From Clostridioides difficile (GTDB lineage: Bacteria > Bacillota > Clostridia > Peptostreptococcales > Peptostreptococcaceae), in NCBI RefSeq assembly GCF_001299635.1, contig NZ_JRHN01000043.1, forward strand, positions 1-64,000: a stretch of DNA of 64,000 nucleotides. The letters are read 5' to 3'. Numbering within the stretch: position 1 is the stretch's first letter; the number at the start of each line of letters is the position of its first letter. Made by a program: the position numbers and the translations under genes. The notes under the pieces are model-generated. The model ran no database searches. It was not told where the DNA came from and saw only the letters and a program-made list of their open reading frames with translations. Positions 51,275-60,953 of this stretch are shown here, piece by piece.

Positions 51275-51299
51275 TGAAATCCCCCCATTTAGCTCTTTT

Positions 51300-51575
51300 T
51301 TAAGTTTCATAAATTGCTGATTCAATTATATTTATAGCTCTTTCTATATGGCTAAAATCCCATATCTTAATACACTCATTTTTTACTTTATATTGTTGAT
51401 AGGATGCGCATAAAGTTGCGCATCCTCCAATTATAAGTAACAAATCATATTCCACATTTTCTTGTGCTATACTAAAATCTACTCTACCATCGAAGTGCTC
51501 TTTGATTATTGTAAGAGCCTTCCCTCTTTCGTATCTAGTGTTACAGCCCCCACAAAATCTAACTCCACAGGTCAT
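51300..51575 (-). CDS. Small Cys-rich CGGC protein in the 4-hydroxybutyrate operon
   Basis: The ATG at 51573-51575 is chosen (AAGGAG ten bases upstream). The 91 residues start MTCGVRFCGGCNTRYERG, with four Cys in the first 11 residues, and a later pair in IIGGCATLCASY. The fold reads as alternating strands and helices (VEYDLLLIIGGC, CIKIWDFSHIERAINII), rather like CGGC-domain or thioredoxin-like proteins. It may carry a metal or Fe-S centre. It lies between the oxygen-sensitive dehydratase gene abfD and cat2, so a role in maturing or protecting AbfD is a possibility, as inference. I know no characterised homologue. Confidence 0.7.
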   Translation of the reverse strand: MTCGVRFCGGCNTRYERGKALTIIKEHFDGRVDFSIAQENVEYDLLLIIGGCATLCASYQQYKVKNECIKIWDFSHIERAINIIESAIYET

Positions 51576-51710
51576 CGTGTAAATTCTCCTTCTAAAAATA
51601 TCTTTATCTAACAATCCACTACTATTTTATAATTATTTCTTATCCCATATATTTTTTCATTAATTAAAATCGATATACTTTTCCCTTTTATATATCAACT
51701 TGTAAATTTC

Positions 51711-53207
51711 CTATAAATTTAGAGCTTTCTCTTTTTTTATCCCTGCAATTGTCTTAGCTAACTCTTTTTTCTGACCTATATTTCCTTGTCTTGAAATCAT
51801 TATTCTTTGGGCTTGTGGTGAACCTGCTCCATGCATTGATTCAGTTCTATAACCAACAGCAGATGAACCAAGACATATATTTTCTAAGAATCTTAATATT
51901 CTCATTCTTTCTTCTGTTGAAGCTACTGAAGAAGCTTTAAAATACTTATTACATACTTCACCAATAGTCATTCCACTTGTTCCAACTTTAAGGTCTGATT
52001 TAAAGTCTTTTTCTGAAGGCATAGTAACCATAAGACCACCAGCTATATCTTCTGCAAGTCTTACTATTTCATAAGGGAATCTAGTTACATTCTGTTTACA
52101 TACATTTGCAAGAAGTAAATCTATTTGATAGTTTCCAGCTTCTGTCTTATGGCCTTCTGATGAACATGCTATACCACAACAATATAAGCTTTCATTAAGA
52201 TGAGTCATTTCTATTAACTTATCTTTTATATGTGAAGCTTTATTTGCTCCATTATAATCAGCTGCTAAAGCTGCTGCTCCTATTATTACATCACCTACAC
52301 CTACTTTACAACCACCATAACTTTGTCTGTGGTATCCAGCAAATCTCTCAACTAACATACCAGAGAAATCCCACTCTCCACATAAGAAAATTCTATCATT
52401 TGGAACAAATACATTATCAAATACTACTAAAGCTTCCTGACCACCAAATTCTTTATTTCCTAAATCAACATCTGCGCCTTCTTCTAATTTTCTAGTATCA
52501 CAAGATTGTCTTCCATAAATCATGAACACACCCTCAGCATCTGAAGGAACTGCAAATGATACAGCATAGTCTTTATCTGCTTCTGTCATACTTATAGTAG
52601 GCATTATAAGATGCTCATGTGAATTTATTGAACCAGTTTGGTGTGCCTTTGCTCCTCTTACAACTATACCATCTTCTCTTCTTTCTACTATATGAAGAAA
52701 CATATCTGGGTCAGGTTGAGCACTAGGTGACAATCCTCTATCTCCTTTAGGGTCAGTCATAGCACCATCAACTACTAAATCGTTTTCTTGTATATAAGTT
52801 AAGTATTTTACAAAATTATCATGATATTTAGTTCCATGAGCTTTATCACACTCGAATGTTGTTGAATATACTGCATTAAATGCGTCCATACCAACACATC
52901 TTTGGAAACAAGAAGCTGTTTTTTGACCACATAGTCTTTGCATTTTCACTTTTTTCACTAAATCATCAGTACTTTGATGAAGATGCCCAAATCTATTTAT
53001 TTTTTCGCCTGTAATATTTGAAGTAACTGTCATTAAGTCTGCATATTCTGGGTCATGAGCTAAATCATAAGTTGCTGCTACACAATTTATAGATGGTCTA
53101 ATCATAGGATGGTCAACCCAATTTTTAACCTCTTCACCAAACATATAAACCTTAGTGTTTAATTTTCTCAAACTTTCAATATATTGAGCTCCTGTCATTA
53201 ATGCCAT
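51711..53207 (-). CDS. abfD: 4-Hydroxybutyryl-CoA dehydratase
   Basis: A protein of 498 residues with AGGAGTGG before the ATG. It has the [4Fe-4S] ligands Cys100 and Cys104 (TASCFQRCVG) and HRQSYGGC (His about 293, Cys about 300), one position off those of the Clostridium aminobutyricum enzyme (99, 103, 292, 299), and FAD contacts typical of the acyl-CoA dehydrogenase fold. It converts 4-hydroxybutyryl-CoA to vinylacetyl/crotonyl-CoA by a radical mechanism and is destroyed by oxygen. It joins succinate use to butyrate formation. Confidence 0.96.
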   Translation of the reverse strand: MALMTGAQYIESLRKLNTKVYMFGEEVKNWVDHPMIRPSINCVAATYDLAHDPEYADLMTVTSNITGEKINRFGHLHQSTDDLVKKVKMQRLCGQKTASCFQRCVGMDAFNAVYSTTFECDKAHGTKYHDNFVKYLTYIQENDLVVDGAMTDPKGDRGLSPSAQPDPDMFLHIVERREDGIVVRGAKAHQTGSINSHEHLIMPTISMTEADKDYAVSFAVPSDAEGVFMIYGRQSCDTRKLEEGADVDLGNKEFGGQEALVVFDNVFVPNDRIFLCGEWDFSGMLVERFAGYHRQSYGGCKVGVGDVIIGAAALAADYNGANKASHIKDKLIEMTHLNESLYCCGIACSSEGHKTEAGNYQIDLLLANVCKQNVTRFPYEIVRLAEDIAGGLMVTMPSEKDFKSDLKVGTSGMTIGEVCNKYFKASSVASTEERMRILRFLENICLGSSAVGYRTESMHGAGSPQAQRIMISRQGNIGQKKELAKTIAGIKKEKALNL

Positions 53208-53300
53208 AATAAAACCACTCCTTTTTTTATAAAATTTTTTATTTATGTTAATTATAATACTTCCTTCTTATGTCTGTTTCTTAATATTTTTTTCTAAATC

Positions 53301-54692
53301 CTATCCCCAAAGTTCTTCATCTGTAGGAACTTCATTTTCTGGCATATAATAAGCAATTCTAGAAATATTAATTAAATGCTTATAATCAAGATTTTCAGAA
53401 ATACTGTTATTTCCCCAAGAGCCACAACCTAGAGTATTAGTAGGTGCAAGACCATTAAAGAAACTTCCTCCAGCACTAGTAGCACAACATTGATTAATAA
53501 CGAATCTTGATACCTCTATATTTTCTCCTGCATATTCTATATTTTTAACTGTATTTGAATGGATAGATACACTATGCCCTTTTCCCTCTACATTTAGATT
53601 TGCTTTTGCAATAGCTACACCTTCTTCAAAGTCTTTATACTTATATGCAGATATAACTGGACACATTTTTTCTTTTGCAAGTATATCCTCTTCTCCTGGA
53701 CCATCAGCTTCTATTACTATTATTTTTATATCTTCTGGAATTTCAACACCTGCAATTTTTGCAATTGCATGAACAGATTGACCTACTGCATCTTTATTCA
53801 TAGCTTTATTTATAAACATAGCATTTCTAAAAGCTTCTTTCTGTGCATTATCTCTAACTATAAAACCTTTATTATTTTTAAATTCATCCATTACTTTATC
53901 AAACATTTCCTCTGCTACTATCACTGATTGCTCTCCTGAACAAATTATACCATTGTCAAATATTCTTCCTGCTATAATTTTAGGTACTGCTTCTTTAATA
54001 TCTACATCTCTATCTATAATACATTGAACATTTCCTGCACCTACTCCAAGTGCTGGTTTTCCACTTGAGTATGCGGCTTTCACCATTCCCATTCCACCAG
54101 TAGCAATTACTACATCTGCTGATGAAATTAAATTTCTTGTATTTTCTCTTGATTGTTGGTCAAGTATTTGTATTAGATTTGCTGGTGCTCCTATTTTTTC
54201 TAATTCTTCATTAATCATATCTACAGTTTTAGTACTGCATCCAATTGCTTTATGGTGTGGTGTGATAATGATTGCATTTCTTCCTTTAAGGGCAAACATT
54301 GCATTACTCATAGGTGTAACGATTGGATTTGTACAAGGAGTTATTGCCGCTACTACTCCAATTGGTTTAGCTACCTTTGTTATTCCAGTTTCTCTATCTA
54401 TATCAATTATACCAACTGATTTTTTATCTTTTAGATTGTTATATATAACCTTTGCTTTACTTTTATTTTTAGCTACCTTGTCTTCATATACTCCCATTCC
54501 AGTTTCTTCTACAGCAAGTTTAGCTAAGTATTCAGCATTATAATACACTACTTTCCCAACTATCTTTACTATTTTATCTACTTGCTCTTGAGTATAACAT
54601 TCAAACTCTCTTTGAGCTTTTCTAGCTCTCTCAATATAACCATTAATGTATTCTTTACTTAAATCTTCAAAGTTTTCTATTGCTTTTTCCAT
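53301..54692 (-). CDS. sucD: Succinate-semialdehyde dehydrogenase (CoA-acylating)
   Basis: The ATG at 54690-54692 is chosen (GGGAGG ten bases upstream). The 463 residues belong to the CoA-acylating aldehyde dehydrogenases: VAAITPCTNPIVTPM, ATGGMGMVKAAYSSGKPALGVGAGN (NAD site) and the catalytic Cys in NGIICSGEQS (about 243). It reduces succinyl-CoA to succinate semialdehyde with NADPH or NADH. It lies between cat1 and abfD, in the order of the pathway. Confidence 0.95.
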   Translation of the reverse strand: MEKAIENFEDLSKEYINGYIERARKAQREFECYTQEQVDKIVKIVGKVVYYNAEYLAKLAVEETGMGVYEDKVAKNKSKAKVIYNNLKDKKSVGIIDIDRETGITKVAKPIGVVAAITPCTNPIVTPMSNAMFALKGRNAIIITPHHKAIGCSTKTVDMINEELEKIGAPANLIQILDQQSRENTRNLISSADVVIATGGMGMVKAAYSSGKPALGVGAGNVQCIIDRDVDIKEAVPKIIAGRIFDNGIICSGEQSVIVAEEMFDKVMDEFKNNKGFIVRDNAQKEAFRNAMFINKAMNKDAVGQSVHAIAKIAGVEIPEDIKIIVIEADGPGEEDILAKEKMCPVISAYKYKDFEEGVAIAKANLNVEGKGHSVSIHSNTVKNIEYAGENIEVSRFVINQCCATSAGGSFFNGLAPTNTLGCGSWGNNSISENLDYKHLINISRIAYYMPENEVPTDEELWG

Positions 54693-54723
54693 TTTAAATC
54701 TGCCTCCCATTTATTAAATATTT

Positions 54724-56268
54724 TTATAATGCACTTTTAAAAGTTTCAGACTTTTTCATTGTACCTGTATTCATAAATTTACTATGCCATGATAAAGCTT
54801 CATCCAATATGTGAGGAGTTTGTTTTGCTCCATTTTGACAGGCTCTATTTAAATAATCTCTAAGTTGTTCTTTATAATCTGGATGAGCACAATTTTCTAT
54901 TATTTTTATAGCTCTTTCTCTAGGCGCAAGACCTCTTAAATCAGCATATCCCTGTTCTGTTACAATTACCATTACATCATGTTCAGTGTGGTCTACATGA
55001 GATACCATAGGTACTATTGATGATATATCACCATTTTTTGCAATTGACTCAGTACTAAATATAGTTATTGCTCCATTTCTAGCAAAATCACCAGAACCGC
55101 CAATTCCATTCATCATTTTTGAACCCATAATATGAGTAGAATTTACATTTCCATAAATATCAACTTCAATTGCAGTGTTCATTGCAATTACTCCAATTCT
55201 TCTAGCTATTTCTGGATTATTACTAATCTCTTGAGGTCTCAATATAATCTTATCCTTAAATAAATCAATATCTTCTTCAAATTTTATTAACCCTTCTGGT
55301 GATGGACTTACAGACGTAGTAGACGCCATTGTGACCTTACCCATTCTTATTAAATCTAACATAGAATCCTGCACAACCTCTGTATAGCAAGTTAAATTTT
55401 CAAATTCAGATTCACATAATCCATATAAAACAGCATTGGCTACACTTCCTACACCAGATTGAAGTGGAAGTAGATTTTTTGACAATCTACCTGACTTTAC
55501 TTCTTCTTTCAGAAAAGCGATAATATTATTTGATATTTTTTTTGAAGCTTCATCTACAATACCTAATGGACGTGTCTTATCTTGCATATTAGTGATTACG
55601 ATTCCTGCAATTTTATCTAAGCCACAAGGTATATATGTTGTTCCAATTCTATCTTTAGGATGATTTATTTCTATTGGCTTTCTATGTGGAGGATTTTCTG
55701 TAATATATATGTCTGCCATTCCTTCCATTTCCATTGGTTTTGAAAGATTTATTTCAACTATTACTTTATCTGCACTTTTTATAAAAGAAGGTGAATTACC
55801 AATACCACTGGTAGGTATAATATCTCCATTTTCGGTTATTGCAAGTGCTTCTACTATAGCTACATCTACTTTAGGTATAGTTCCATAGTTTAAAAATTGA
55901 GTAGAATGACTTAGATGCATATCTATATAATTAACAACACCTTTATTAATGTTATTTCTAAGTGTAGAATTAGTCTGATAAGGAAGCCTTCTTTCAATTA
56001 TACCTGCTTCTGACCATGCCCCATCTACCTCTGGGCCTAAAGATGCACCTGAATACACAGTTAACTTTATCTTTTCTCCTCTTTTAGCCCTTTCTGCAAC
56101 TGCTAATGGCACTGCTTTTGGATAACCTGAAGGTGTAAATCCACTAAGTCCAACAACCATTCCATCATTTACAATTTTAGCAGCTTCATCTGCATTCATA
56201 ATTAAATCACATAACTTTTCATTTCTTAATCTTTCTCTTAATTCTTCAAATACGCCTTCATTATTCAT
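54724..56268 (-). CDS. cat1: Succinyl-CoA:CoA transferase
   Basis: A protein of 514 residues, GGGGG before the ATG. It belongs to the acetyl-CoA hydrolase/transferase family (Cat1/Ach1 branch), with VVGLSGFTPSGYPKAVPLA near the start, YTEVVQDSMLDLIRMGKVT with the catalytic Glu region, and the glycine loop MNGIGGSGDFARNG. It charges succinate with CoA from acetyl-CoA. It is the first enzyme of the pathway encoded here, and follows the transporter gene by 26 bases. Confidence 0.93.
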   Translation of the reverse strand: MNNEGVFEELRERLRNEKLCDLIMNADEAAKIVNDGMVVGLSGFTPSGYPKAVPLAVAERAKRGEKIKLTVYSGASLGPEVDGAWSEAGIIERRLPYQTNSTLRNNINKGVVNYIDMHLSHSTQFLNYGTIPKVDVAIVEALAITENGDIIPTSGIGNSPSFIKSADKVIVEINLSKPMEMEGMADIYITENPPHRKPIEINHPKDRIGTTYIPCGLDKIAGIVITNMQDKTRPLGIVDEASKKISNNIIAFLKEEVKSGRLSKNLLPLQSGVGSVANAVLYGLCESEFENLTCYTEVVQDSMLDLIRMGKVTMASTTSVSPSPEGLIKFEEDIDLFKDKIILRPQEISNNPEIARRIGVIAMNTAIEVDIYGNVNSTHIMGSKMMNGIGGSGDFARNGAITIFSTESIAKNGDISSIVPMVSHVDHTEHDVMVIVTEQGYADLRGLAPRERAIKIIENCAHPDYKEQLRDYLNRACQNGAKQTPHILDEALSWHSKFMNTGTMKKSETFKSAL

Positions 56269-56294
56269 AAATATCCCCCCATATAAAGTCTTAT

Positions 56295-57680
56295 TTACAT
56301 TGGAAGTTTGTGTAAAACTATAACCAATATAACTTTAGTTAACAATGCAAATGGATACGTGGCTCCATAACCTGCTGCTGGGTCATCACTGTCAAGAGCA
56401 TCAACAGCTGCTCCAAGACCTGGAGTTGATGTCATACCACCACAGACAGCTCCAGATAGTAAAATCCAGTTTAATTTAAATATATATTTACCAACTAAGA
56501 ATCCTATCATCATAGCTGTAACACCCACTACTATTGCTACAAAAGCCAGATGCATACCAGATGTCATAATTGAATCAACTACTTTACCACCATATCTTAA
56601 TCCAACTATTGCTAAGAAAAACACTAGACCTATCTGCTTTAAAATGTTTAAAACCTTTTCTTCCATTCTAAAATTTACTGCCCCTATCTTACCTACATAT
56701 CCAAGTACTAGAGATACAATTAGTGAGCCACCTGTAGCTCCTAATGTGAAGTATCCTAATGGGCCCATAAATACATGTATTCCTCCTACCAAGTATCCAG
56801 CCAAACATGTTAAAAAAAATGTTATTATATTAAATGGAACTTCTGGTATTGTTTTACCTGCGACGCTATCTCTTGCTTCTTTCATTTCTTTTTCATATTT
56901 TCTTCTTTCCTCTTTAAGGTCCATCCTAAATATTTTTGGAAGGAAATTTACACCTAATATTACTATTAAAACTCCAAAAGGATATGCAACTGCATGCCCT
57001 ATACCAACACCTGCTTCAGCATACGCAATATATTTATCTATTTGCTCTTGAGTTAGTGATGTAGTTGTATTTACATCTAATTTTCCTTCTGGGTCAACAA
57101 CTTTTAAAATTTCTTTCTTATCTTCTATTGAAGCTTTTTCAAACTCCTTTGATACATCTTCTGCATGTTTACCAGCTGTTTCTAGAGCAGCAGCTAATCC
57201 AGGTGAACTTGTTAATGCCCCTGTATAAACACCAGAAACTTCATAAGCACTGCTTCCTTTGTTACTTGACAGTAAAGTCATTGCATAAGTCATAGAACCT
57301 CCTATAAAAGTTATAAGAACTCCTAAAACTACAAATCGTGCTCCATACTTCTTTAATACAGCTTTCATATCTTTTGCAGCTAATAAACCAACTGCTGCAA
57401 CAAATATTATCAAAAAGAAATCAAAGAAGTCAGGAGAAATAATTCCATTTCCCATCATGACAGTTGCTGCCTTATACCCTGCTGCCGTTTCTCCTTTTGC
57501 TATTACTGAATTCCCCAAGCTATATGCAAGCCACCCAATAAATAATCCTGTAAATAATGCTCCTGATACCCCAAAATTAAACTTCCCAAATTTAATCTTT
57601 CCAAATAAAATTCCTGTAATTACAGCAGCAAACATAAGGACAAAAGGATTCATTAAAAAATCCATTAACTCAAACTTCAC
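56295..57680 (-). CDS. AspT/YidE-type membrane transporter, probable succinate transporter
   Basis: I choose the GTG at 57678-57680, because AAGGGAG lies seven bases upstream; the ATG at 57696-57698 would place that site inside the gene. The 461 residues have about eleven hydrophobic segments in two repeats, with the paired signatures GALTSSPGLAAALE (about 163) and GGMTSTPGLGAAVDAL (about 418) of the aspartate-alanine exchanger superfamily. A soluble stretch (about 178-215) lies between the halves. First in the succinate operon, it most likely imports succinate. I recall that its C. difficile homologue was described so in gut colonisation work. Confidence 0.85.
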   Translation of the reverse strand: MKFELMDFLMNPFVLMFAAVITGILFGKIKFGKFNFGVSGALFTGLFIGWLAYSLGNSVIAKGETAAGYKAATVMMGNGIISPDFFDFFLIIFVAAVGLLAAKDMKAVLKKYGARFVVLGVLITFIGGSMTYAMTLLSSNKGSSAYEVSGVYTGALTSSPGLAAALETAGKHAEDVSKEFEKASIEDKKEILKVVDPEGKLDVNTTTSLTQEQIDKYIAYAEAGVGIGHAVAYPFGVLIVILGVNFLPKIFRMDLKEERRKYEKEMKEARDSVAGKTIPEVPFNIITFFLTCLAGYLVGGIHVFMGPLGYFTLGATGGSLIVSLVLGYVGKIGAVNFRMEEKVLNILKQIGLVFFLAIVGLRYGGKVVDSIMTSGMHLAFVAIVVGVTAMMIGFLVGKYIFKLNWILLSGAVCGGMTSTPGLGAAVDALDSDDPAAGYGATYPFALLTKVILVIVLHKLPM

Positions 57681-58112
57681 TAAATCACTCCCTTTCATCG
57701 TTATTAAATTAACAATTATTACTAAAAAATATATTTCTCCTTTCTCCCTAAAACTTTATTTTGTTATTAAATTAACATTGCTAATTAAAAAAATTTTCCC
57801 TTATTAATATCAATCTTTTTCTTTAGGATTTAATTAACAATCTAGTCTCGAAAATAATTGTTTATTTTTAAATAGTTAAATTTTTAATATTCGTTGCTAT
57901 AACTCGATTATAAATTGATTATCATCAAAGTATATCAGCTATTTTCTTTTGTTAATTTAATAATAGCACTATTCTTAATAGATTGAAAATATCAAAAACT
58001 TATGATATGATAGTTTAAAACTATTCTATTTTTTTACAACAATATACAAAACTTATATTGTCGTTAATTATATACTTGTCACTAATACATAAATGAAAGG
58101 AATTAATATCCA
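57681..58112. promoter_or_regulatory. Control region of the 4-hydroxybutyrate operon with Rex-like sites
   Basis: Two palindromes, TCGTTATTAAATTAACAA (57698-57715) and TTGTTATTAAATTAACAT (57761-57778), share the core GTTATTAAATTAAC and agree with the clostridial Rex consensus TTGTTAA-N4-TTAACAA at most positions. A third, partial one in reverse (TTGTTAATTTAATAA, 57949-57963) lies nearer the LysR gene, and a half site TTAACAA at 57835-57841. Rex senses NADH/NAD+, which fits a pathway that uses up reducing power. The LysR protein could equally bind these AT-rich repeats. Confidence 0.6.
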
Positions 58113-58985
58113 ATGAATATAAATTATTTATATTATTTTCAAACAGTTTGTAAATATAAAAATATGACCAAAGCTGCTGAAAGTATTCATATTTCCCAGC
58201 CATCCATAACATTAGCTATTAAAGAATTGGAAAAAGAACTTGGTTTTGAGCTTTTTTACAGAATAGGAAACAAAATAGAATTAACTCCTGAAGGAAATAT
58301 TTTTTTAGACAAATCAAAAAACTTTACAAGACAATTTGAAGATTTTCAAAGTGATGCACTAGACTTAGGAAAAAAGAGAAAGGCCTCTCTTAAAATAGGC
58401 ATTCCTACAGTCTTAGGTACTTTTTTACTTTCAAAAATACTTCCTAGATTTAATGTAATTTATCCAGATATAGAACTTAAAATCTTTGAAGTTCCAACAT
58501 TTGTTGGAGCTAAAATGATTGAAGAATCTTCACTCGATTTTTGTATTGGCATAATTGATAGTGATATTTATGATGATATAGATTCAAAAACAATCTACAA
58601 AACAGAATTGTATTTAGTTACAAATCCAAAAAATGAATTGGCAAAGCAACCTATTATTTCAAATTATATGTTAAAAAATGTACCTTTTGTCATATTATCT
58701 GAAGGTTCTTATCATTATAAAATTATAACAAAAAGACTTGAAAAAGCTAAACCAAATATAATTTTGCATTCAAATCAACTTTCTACTATACGTTATTTAT
58801 TAGAAAATAACTTAGCTTCAACAATATTGTATAAAGAAATATTTCAAAATACAGAAAATCTCTGTTCAATTCCATTAGAACGTGCAATTACCGCAAATAT
58901 TGGTGTTCTTTGGAGAAGAAATCAGTACATATCTCATAGTATGAGACTTTTTATTGAATATATGGCATCTATTCATATAAATTAG
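58113..58985 (+). CDS. LysR-family transcriptional regulator
   Basis: A protein of 290 residues, AAAGGAAT before the ATG. It has an N-terminal helix-turn-helix (NYLYYFQTVCKYKNMTKAAESIHISQPSITLAIKELEKELG, cut by no oddities) and a C-terminal effector domain (LKIGIPTVLGTFLLSKILPRF, DFCIGIID, VTNPKNEL). It is divergent from the succinate/4-hydroxybutyrate operon and separated from it by 430 bases with repeated palindromes, so it is the natural candidate for its local regulator, perhaps sensing succinate. The length is normal. Confidence 0.9.
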   Translation: MNINYLYYFQTVCKYKNMTKAAESIHISQPSITLAIKELEKELGFELFYRIGNKIELTPEGNIFLDKSKNFTRQFEDFQSDALDLGKKRKASLKIGIPTVLGTFLLSKILPRFNVIYPDIELKIFEVPTFVGAKMIEESSLDFCIGIIDSDIYDDIDSKTIYKTELYLVTNPKNELAKQPIISNYMLKNVPFVILSEGSYHYKIITKRLEKAKPNIILHSNQLSTIRYLLENNLASTILYKEIFQNTENLCSIPLERAITANIGVLWRRNQYISHSMRLFIEYMASIHIN

Positions 58986-59161
58986 TTTCATTTATGTTAT
59001 ATAAGTACAATATTTAATTTAAATAATACACCATAAATATTGTAGAGTATCAGCATAAAAATAAAATATATAATCTCAGAAAATTATAATTGTATACATT
59101 TACATCTAAATATTATTATACTGATACTTCTAACAATATTTTTTAATTGTTAATCATGTCT

Positions 59162-59761
59162 TTAATCAGGTCTACTTGGACAACCTAACAAAAAACCCAC
59201 GCATCCTGATACAAAATCTCTCATCTGTGAAATAGTACCTAAAGAAGCTGGAGCTATAGTTGTAAAATTCCTCACGATAAAAAGTACTATTAATGCTACA
59301 ACACAAATTACAGTAGCTATAATAATTTGTAATTCACTGGTTTCTCCTTCTTCAATACCTTCAATTTTATTAACAGATACTTTATTTTCGTAATTATCTG
59401 TCTCTGAAGTAAATCCAATGGTATTTTTGACATTCATCACATTATTTTGACTTGATTCTTGACCTTTATTAGATGAATTATCATCTATAAAAAGATTTGA
59501 AGATACATCAGTATTTATATATTTTCTTGAAGGTCTCTTTATAAAATTAGCACTTAAAAAGTATCCAAATATAGCTGCTGAAGTTGTTCTTACTACTACA
59601 TCAATGGTTGTAGTATCTTGTGAATTTACTTCATTGACAAATAAAGTGTATATAGATTGAAACATGAGTATTGCCATTACAATTATTAGACATCTGTCAA
59701 TTAGTTTGATTTTATACCAGGCTTTTTTTATATTTTTTATAAATTTACGTTTTTTATACAT
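59162..59761 (-). CDS. Hypothetical membrane protein, 199 aa
   Basis: The ATG at 59759-59761 is chosen (AGAGGTG nine bases upstream). A basic head (MYKKRKFIKNIKKAW) is followed by two membrane segments (about 22-42 and 54-72) and a hydrophilic Asn/Ser-rich loop of about 75 residues. Then come a third membrane segment (about 143-163) and a weak fourth one near the end with the motif SGCVGFLLGCP. I do not recognise the family. It stands alone between a LysR gene and an M24 peptidase, bounded by terminator hairpins. Confidence 0.65.
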   Translation of the reverse strand: MYKKRKFIKNIKKAWYKIKLIDRCLIIVMAILMFQSIYTLFVNEVNSQDTTTIDVVVRTTSAAIFGYFLSANFIKRPSRKYINTDVSSNLFIDDNSSNKGQESSQNNVMNVKNTIGFTSETDNYENKVSVNKIEGIEEGETSELQIIIATVICVVALIVLFIVRNFTTIAPASLGTISQMRDFVSGCVGFLLGCPSRPD

Positions 59762-59785
59762 GGATATTATCACCTCTCACAATAA

Positions 59786-59828
59786 AATTAAGCCCTCTTT
59801 ACTATAATATGTAAAGAGAGCTTAATGG
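59786..59828 (-). terminator. Terminator of the M24 peptidase gene
   Basis: ATTAAGC-CTCTTTAC and GTAAAGAG-GCTTAAT pair over 15 bases with one bulge/mismatch and an 8-base loop; TTATT follows on the minus strand. Confidence 0.75.
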
Positions 59829-59873
59829 TGAGATTATGTTATATTTTATGTAAAAATATATATAAAAAACAAA

Positions 59874-60953
59874 TTATTTGTCTAAAATCATCAAATCTTT
59901 AGGGAATTTAGTAAGTCTTTCTGGTCCGTTTTTGGTAATCAGAACAGTATCTTCTATTCTAACTCCACCCCATCCAGGGAAATAAATACCTGGTTCCATT
60001 GTTATTATACATCCTTCTTCTATAGTTTTATCACCATAATTACCAATGAAAGGCTCTTCATGAACATCTCTACCAACTCCATGCCCTATACCTTGATAAT
60101 AATAATCTTCATATTTTTTAACAACTTTTCTTATTTCAGCATCTGGAATTGTAGCATGTACACCAACTTTCATGTTTTCAACACCTACATGTTGTGCTTC
60201 TTTAACCAAATTATATACCTCTAATTGCTTTTCAGAAGCTTCTCCAACTATAAAAGTTCTAGTTGTATCAGATATATAACCATTATACATAGCTCCATAG
60301 TCTATAAGTACAAAATCTCCTTTTTCTATGACCTTATCACTAGGTTTACCATGAAGTAATGAAGTCTTTGCACCTGATATTAATATAGTCTCAAAACCTA
60401 TATTTTGTGCTCCATTCATCTTCATAAAATACTCCAATTTTGTAGCCAATTCAATTTCACTAACTCCAGCTTTTATATGTGGAATCAATTCTTCTAATGC
60501 CTTATCTGCTATCTCACATGCTTTTCTTGTATTCTTGATTTCTTCTTCATCTTTTACATATCTTAATGTCTCTACAATATTTTCTGTAGGTATTAATTCT
60601 CCATTATCTTTCTCAATCAGATTTTTAAGTTCCTCGTATTTATCAAACACTATATTAGTTCTTTCAAATCCAAGTTTCTTTATACCTACTTTGTCACACA
60701 CGCTTTTTACTGCTTTTGCCACACTTCTGTCAAAGTTATGCCAATTTATAATTTCAAAACCTTCGCAAACATTTTCTGCAAGTTCCATATATCTACTATC
60801 AGTAACTAAGAAATTACCATCTTTACAAATCACTGCATATGCTTCCTCATCAGGAAAACCACTTATATAATTTACATTAGTCTTCTTTGTTAAATATAGT
60901 GCATCAAGACCTTTGGATTCCAATAATTCAACTACTTTTTTTACTTTGCTCAT
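59874..60953 (-). CDS. Xaa-Pro aminopeptidase/dipeptidase, M24 family
   Basis: A protein of 359 residues, AGGAGG before the ATG. An N-terminal creatinase-like domain (about 1-125: LYLTKKTNVNYISGFPDEEAY) precedes the pita-bread catalytic domain. The metal ligands are visible: Asp in LIDYGA and SDTTRTF, His in GIGHGVGRDVHEEP, and Glu in TMEPGIYFPGWGGVRIEDT. It releases N-terminal residues before proline in the cytoplasm. Peptide use is important in a Stickland-fermenting clostridium. It has its own promoter and terminator. Confidence 0.93.
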   Translation of the reverse strand: MSKVKKVVELLESKGLDALYLTKKTNVNYISGFPDEEAYAVICKDGNFLVTDSRYMELAENVCEGFEIINWHNFDRSVAKAVKSVCDKVGIKKLGFERTNIVFDKYEELKNLIEKDNGELIPTENIVETLRYVKDEEEIKNTRKACEIADKALEELIPHIKAGVSEIELATKLEYFMKMNGAQNIGFETILISGAKTSLLHGKPSDKVIEKGDFVLIDYGAMYNGYISDTTRTFIVGEASEKQLEVYNLVKEAQHVGVENMKVGVHATIPDAEIRKVVKKYEDYYYQGIGHGVGRDVHEEPFIGNYGDKTIEEGCIITMEPGIYFPGWGGVRIEDTVLITKNGPERLTKFPKDLMILDK

